Assembly: GCF_040744945.1 (NCBI RefSeq)
Contig: NZ_CP160453.1
Coordinates: 7,192,001 to 7,256,000, forward strand
From: Saccharothrix sp. HUAS TT1
Lineage (GTDB): Bacteria > Actinomycetota > Actinomycetes > Mycobacteriales > Pseudonocardiaceae
DNA length: 64,000 bases
Reading direction: 5' to 3'
Shown here: positions 61,745 through 64,000 of the stretch, one piece after another
Position numbering within the stretch: position 1 is the stretch's first letter
Layout of the letters: every line of letters begins with the position of its first letter
The notes under the pieces: generated by a model
Databases searched by the model: none
What the model saw: only the letters and a program-made list of their open reading frames with translations
Told to the model about the DNA's origin: nothing
Made by a program: the position numbers and the translations under genes

Positions 61745-61783
61745 TCAACGGCCCGCAGACGAAGATCGTCTACGAGCCGTTGA
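61745..61783. terminator. Imperfect 18-bp stem hairpin between integrase fragment and tRNA
   Basis: Arms 61745-61762 and 61766-61783 pair at 16 of 18 positions with a 3-base loop. It lies just beyond the 3' end of the tRNA gene (minus strand), mirroring the hairpin next to the other tRNA-derived repeat. It may terminate tRNA or integrase transcription. Confidence 0.5.
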
Positions 61784-61799
61784 CCAGGTAAAACACACT

Positions 61800-61848
61800 G
61801 TGGGCGATACTGGGATCGAACCAGTGACCTCTTCGGTGTGAACGAAGC
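61800..61848. repeat. Attachment-site copy inside tRNA-Val
   Basis: Partner of 39867-39915 (48 of 49 bases identical; single difference at 61843). It covers the tRNA from the anticodon stem to the discriminator base. Confidence 0.85.
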
Positions 61849-61872
61849 GCTCTCCCGCTGAGCTAAACGCCC
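61801..61872 (-). tRNA. tRNA-Val (anticodon CAC)
   Basis: Read on the minus strand: acceptor GGGCGTT, D arm GCTCAGCGGGAGAGC, anticodon stem CTTCG/CGAAG with loop TTCACAC (anticodon CAC), T arm ACTGG-TTCGATC-CCAGT, acceptor ATCGCCC and discriminator A at 61801. CCA is not encoded. The acceptor stem has one T-T mismatch (position 6-67); the other six pairs form. It is the integration target of the island to its left. Confidence 0.93.
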
Positions 61873-61921
61873 TTATTCGGTTCTCACTCCCGCTCTCGCG
61901 GTGTGGTCATAGCTTACAACA

Positions 61922-62347
61922 TCATCCCCGGGAACCAAAAATCGGGCTATCCAACCAGGCCCAGTCGAGCCCGAACCAGCCGCCGACCAGCGAGAACGCG
62001 CCGAGCAGCCAACAGGTCACGGCCACCACGAGGCCGGTCGCCAGCAGCACGAGCCCCTTCACCAAGAGGTTCTGCCGCTTCAGCCACTCCACCCACGCGT
62101 CGTAGTAGCGCTTGGCGAACTTGAGCACGCGGCCGGCCCACTCGAACTCGGTGGCCAGGATCGCCAGACCGGCGAACACGACGAGCCAGCCCGGCCCGGG
62201 GTAAGGGATCATGAGCACGCCCGCCACCAGCACCAACCCGCCGACCACACCGACACCGATGCGGTACGTCATGTTCATCGCCGGGTTGCGACGGAACCGC
62301 GGCCGGTGATCTGCGCCCCTGGTGTCCTCGCGCTGCTCGGTACTCAT
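61922..62347 (-). CDS. PGPGW-type membrane protein (TIGR02611-like)
   Basis: About 141 residues from ATG 62347 (MSTEQREDTRG). Two hydrophobic hairpins span the membrane: YRIGVGVVGGLVLVAGVLM with the signature PYPGPGWLVVFAGLAILATEF, and LLVKGLVLLATGLVVAVTCW. The PGPGW motif and the FEWAGRVL segment identify a small conserved actinobacterial membrane family of unknown role. It is the first gene beyond the tRNA and probably marks the return to the core chromosome. Confidence 0.88.
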   Translation of the reverse strand: MSTEQREDTRGADHRPRFRRNPAMNMTYRIGVGVVGGLVLVAGVLMIPYPGPGWLVVFAGLAILATEFEWAGRVLKFAKRYYDAWVEWLKRQNLLVKGLVLLATGLVVAVTCWLLGAFSLVGGWFGLDWAWLDSPIFGSRG

Positions 62348-62372
62348 GCCCTCATCATCGCTCATTCGCAAC

Positions 62373-63155
62373 TCACGCGGGGCTCACCTGGCCAAATGCC
62401 AGTACGGTGGACGGCTTCGCCGGCGCGGCACGACCGGGTTCCAGCGAGATCCCGAAGCCTTGGTGCGCGTGCGCGTCCGGCGACCACGTGAGCAAGCGCA
62501 CATCGGACCCGTCCGCCGCGACGTCGAACGTGGCCAGCGCCACGGGTTCCTGCGTGCTGGTCCCCCACACCACGTAGACCTGGCTCGCCGCGTCGTTGGA
62601 CGGCAGCTCCACCGGCACGATCGCGGCGGAGTCGGCGCCGGACAGCAGCACGGCCAGGGGGTCGCCCGACGTCGTCCGCAGCACGGCCCGGTCCGCGTCC
62701 GGGTCGGCGACGACCCGCAACGCGCGTTCCAACTGCTCGGCCCGCACCTCCTGCTGCGCGACCTGGTCGCTCAACCGGTCGAACCGCATGCCCGCGATCG
62801 TGATCCCGGTCACGATGATCAGGGCCGCAGCGGCTGCGAGCAGCTTGCGCCCCCACCTCCTGGGCGCCAACGGGATGGGTTCGGCCACGGGCTCCTCGCG
62901 AACGGGCAGCTGCGGCGTTTCCTCGATCGCGGCCATCAGGCGAGCGCGCAGCCGCTCCGGCGGATCGTGCTGGTGGACCGCCGCACCCAGCACGGCGGTC
63001 ACCTCCTGCGTGGTGCCGACCGTCTCCCGGCACCGAGCGCACCCCGGCAGGTGGGCGTGCATCCGCGCTTCCTCGTCGGGTTCGAGCGCGTGCATCGCGA
63101 ACCCGACCGCGAGCTCTTCCTGAGGGCACCGCTCGTCCCTCCGCTCCCCGGTCAC
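62373..63155 (-). CDS. rskA: Anti-sigma factor, RskA family
   Basis: 260 residues from GTG 63155, overlapping the stop of the sigma gene (GTGA). The N-terminal cytoplasmic part has the zinc anti-sigma pattern HAHLPGCARCRET (His-x3-Cys-x2-Cys, about residues 40-50). One membrane span (KLLAAAAALIIVTGITIAG, about 108-126) leads to an extracytoplasmic RskA C-terminal domain ending in the typical AHQGFGISLEPGRAAPAKPS. It should hold the adjacent ECF sigma factor inactive until regulated proteolysis releases it. Confidence 0.92.
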   Translation of the reverse strand: MTGERRDERCPQEELAVGFAMHALEPDEEARMHAHLPGCARCRETVGTTQEVTAVLGAAVHQHDPPERLRARLMAAIEETPQLPVREEPVAEPIPLAPRRWGRKLLAAAAALIIVTGITIAGMRFDRLSDQVAQQEVRAEQLERALRVVADPDADRAVLRTTSGDPLAVLLSGADSAAIVPVELPSNDAASQVYVVWGTSTQEPVALATFDVAADGSDVRLLTWSPDAHAHQGFGISLEPGRAAPAKPSTVLAFGQVSPA

Positions 63156-63817
63156 CGCTGTGCTCCCGTCGTCCTGCCCGGCGTCTCGCCGGTCTCCCCC
63201 GCCCACGCCGAGCGCAACACCGTGCGCAGCCTGCGGATGGCGGCGAACGTGCGCGACTTCACCGTGCCCAGGGGTATGCCGGTCAACGCCGCGACCTCGA
63301 TCTGCGTGTAGCCGCCCAGGTACGCCAGTGCGATCACCTGCCGCTGGTCCTCGGGCAACCGCCGCAGCGCGTCACGGACCTCGGCGCCGACCACACCGGT
63401 CAACGCGGCCTGATCCGCACCGGCCGCGGGCGGCGCGTCGCGCTCCGACACCTCGTCGGTCAGCGGGACGTTTCGTCTACGCTGGGTTTCCTCCCGGCGC
63501 ACCGCGTCGACCGCGCGGTGGTGCACCACGGTCATCAGCCACGTGCCGAAGCCACCGCGTGAGCGGTCGTAGGCCGCGGGGTTGCGCCAGAGGGCCAGGA
63601 AGGCTTCCTGGACCACGTCCTCGGCCAGCTCGGGGTCGACGCAGATCCGCCGGGCCAGGGAGTACGCGGGTCTCGCGTACCGGTCGTAGAGTTCGCCGAA
63701 CGCCGTGCGGTCGCCAGCCGCCACCCGCGCGACGAGCTCCGCGTCCGTGGCACGCGGGTCGGGCTCGAGCGGCGGCGGGGGTGCGTCAGCCACCAGGAAG
63801 GTCCTCACGTCCAACAT
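63152..63817 (-). CDS. sigK: ECF RNA polymerase sigma factor, SigK type
   Basis: 221 residues from ATG 63817 (MLDVRTFLVADAPP), chosen because the upstream open frame is unlike the family. Region 2 (AFGELYDRYARPAYSLARR, ELAEDVVQEAFLALWR) and region 4 (LRRLPEDQRQVIALAYLGGY, TQIEVAALTGIPLGTVKSR) are complete. The linker holds a His-rich VVHHRAVDAVRR segment. The partner gene encodes its RskA-type anti-sigma factor with coupled translation. Target genes are not evident in the window. Confidence 0.93.
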   Translation of the reverse strand: MLDVRTFLVADAPPPPLEPDPRATDAELVARVAAGDRTAFGELYDRYARPAYSLARRICVDPELAEDVVQEAFLALWRNPAAYDRSRGGFGTWLMTVVHHRAVDAVRREETQRRRNVPLTDEVSERDAPPAAGADQAALTGVVGAEVRDALRRLPEDQRQVIALAYLGGYTQIEVAALTGIPLGTVKSRTFAAIRRLRTVLRSAWAGETGETPGRTTGAQR

Positions 63818-64000
63818 TCGCGCAACAGCCGGTACCGGGTTCAGGTTAAACCCAGCAAGATGGGAGCAGCCGGGAGCCGGTGGACACGGAACGCATCGAG
63901 GTGGTCGCCCTGTGGAGCGATATAGCCCCAAACGGGTGATAAACCATCTATAGTCGAGCGTTCCTCGCCACATACACGTCACAAGTGGAGAGCTCGGTCG
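63818..64000. promoter_or_regulatory. Upstream region of the sigK-rskA operon
   Basis: 183 bases to the window edge without a gene. It is locally AT-richer around 63915-63960 (TATAGCCCC, TAAACCATCTATAG), where a promoter for the minus-strand sigma operon is likely, but no convincing -35/-10 pair could be fixed. Confidence 0.35.

Overview
The window is high-GC DNA from an actinomycete. The gene families (NRPS with MbtH, SigK/RskA pair, AICE-like integrase, DUF2690 and tachylectin-like secreted proteins, frequent GTG starts, GTGA/ATGA overlaps) suggest a Pseudonocardiaceae member such as Saccharothrix, Lentzea or Actinosynnema. The genus is inference only.

Bases 1-1660: the 3' end of a WD40 gene, then a decayed insertion sequence (559-1497). 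Bases 1657-30021 (all minus strand): one tightly packed biosynthetic operon transcribed right to left. Its order is mbtH, a C-A-PCP-C-A-PCP-E synthetase, C-A-PCP, C-A-PCP-C-A*-PCP-TE, a VioC-like arginine beta-hydroxylase, a VioD-like PLP enzyme (capreomycidine synthase type), a NodU/CmcH O-carbamoyltransferase, a PCP-C-A-PCP synthetase, a free-standing A domain and a Rieske oxygenase. VioC plus VioD homologues are the known route from L-arginine to capreomycidine, and a Rieske enzyme (VioQ) hydroxylates that residue in viomycin. The module layout does not fit viomycin or capreomycin, so the product looks like a different, carbamoylated, capreomycidine-containing peptide of about seven residues. 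The A domain of the last module (A*) has lost its catalytic residues, so its carrier protein must be loaded in trans or left empty. Divergent to the operon lie an ArsR-type regulator and an MFS exporter (30253-32135), then an XRE/NTPase regulator (32105-33394).

Bases 33400-39800: a patchwork of transposase remnants, a MerR regulator with an NTF2-like and an SDR gene, an RHS fragment and a DUF2690 secreted protein.

Bases 39867-61848: a probable genomic island of about 22 kb. A 49-bp near-perfect direct repeat of the 3' half of tRNA-Val(CAC) lies at 39867-39915 and again inside the intact tRNA gene (61801-61872), beside the C-terminal piece of a tyrosine integrase. The island carries an IS701-type element, a 3,268-residue secreted RHS-Hint-nuclease polymorphic toxin with a downstream candidate immunity gene, two tandem pairs of a tachylectin-like propeller protein plus a small secreted protein, a Tat-exported SGNH hydrolase, a secreted barrel-like protein and an intact copy of the IS that is decayed at 559-1497.

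Bases 61922-63817: ordinary chromosomal genes on the minus strand (PGPGW membrane protein, RskA-type anti-sigma factor, SigK-type ECF sigma factor).
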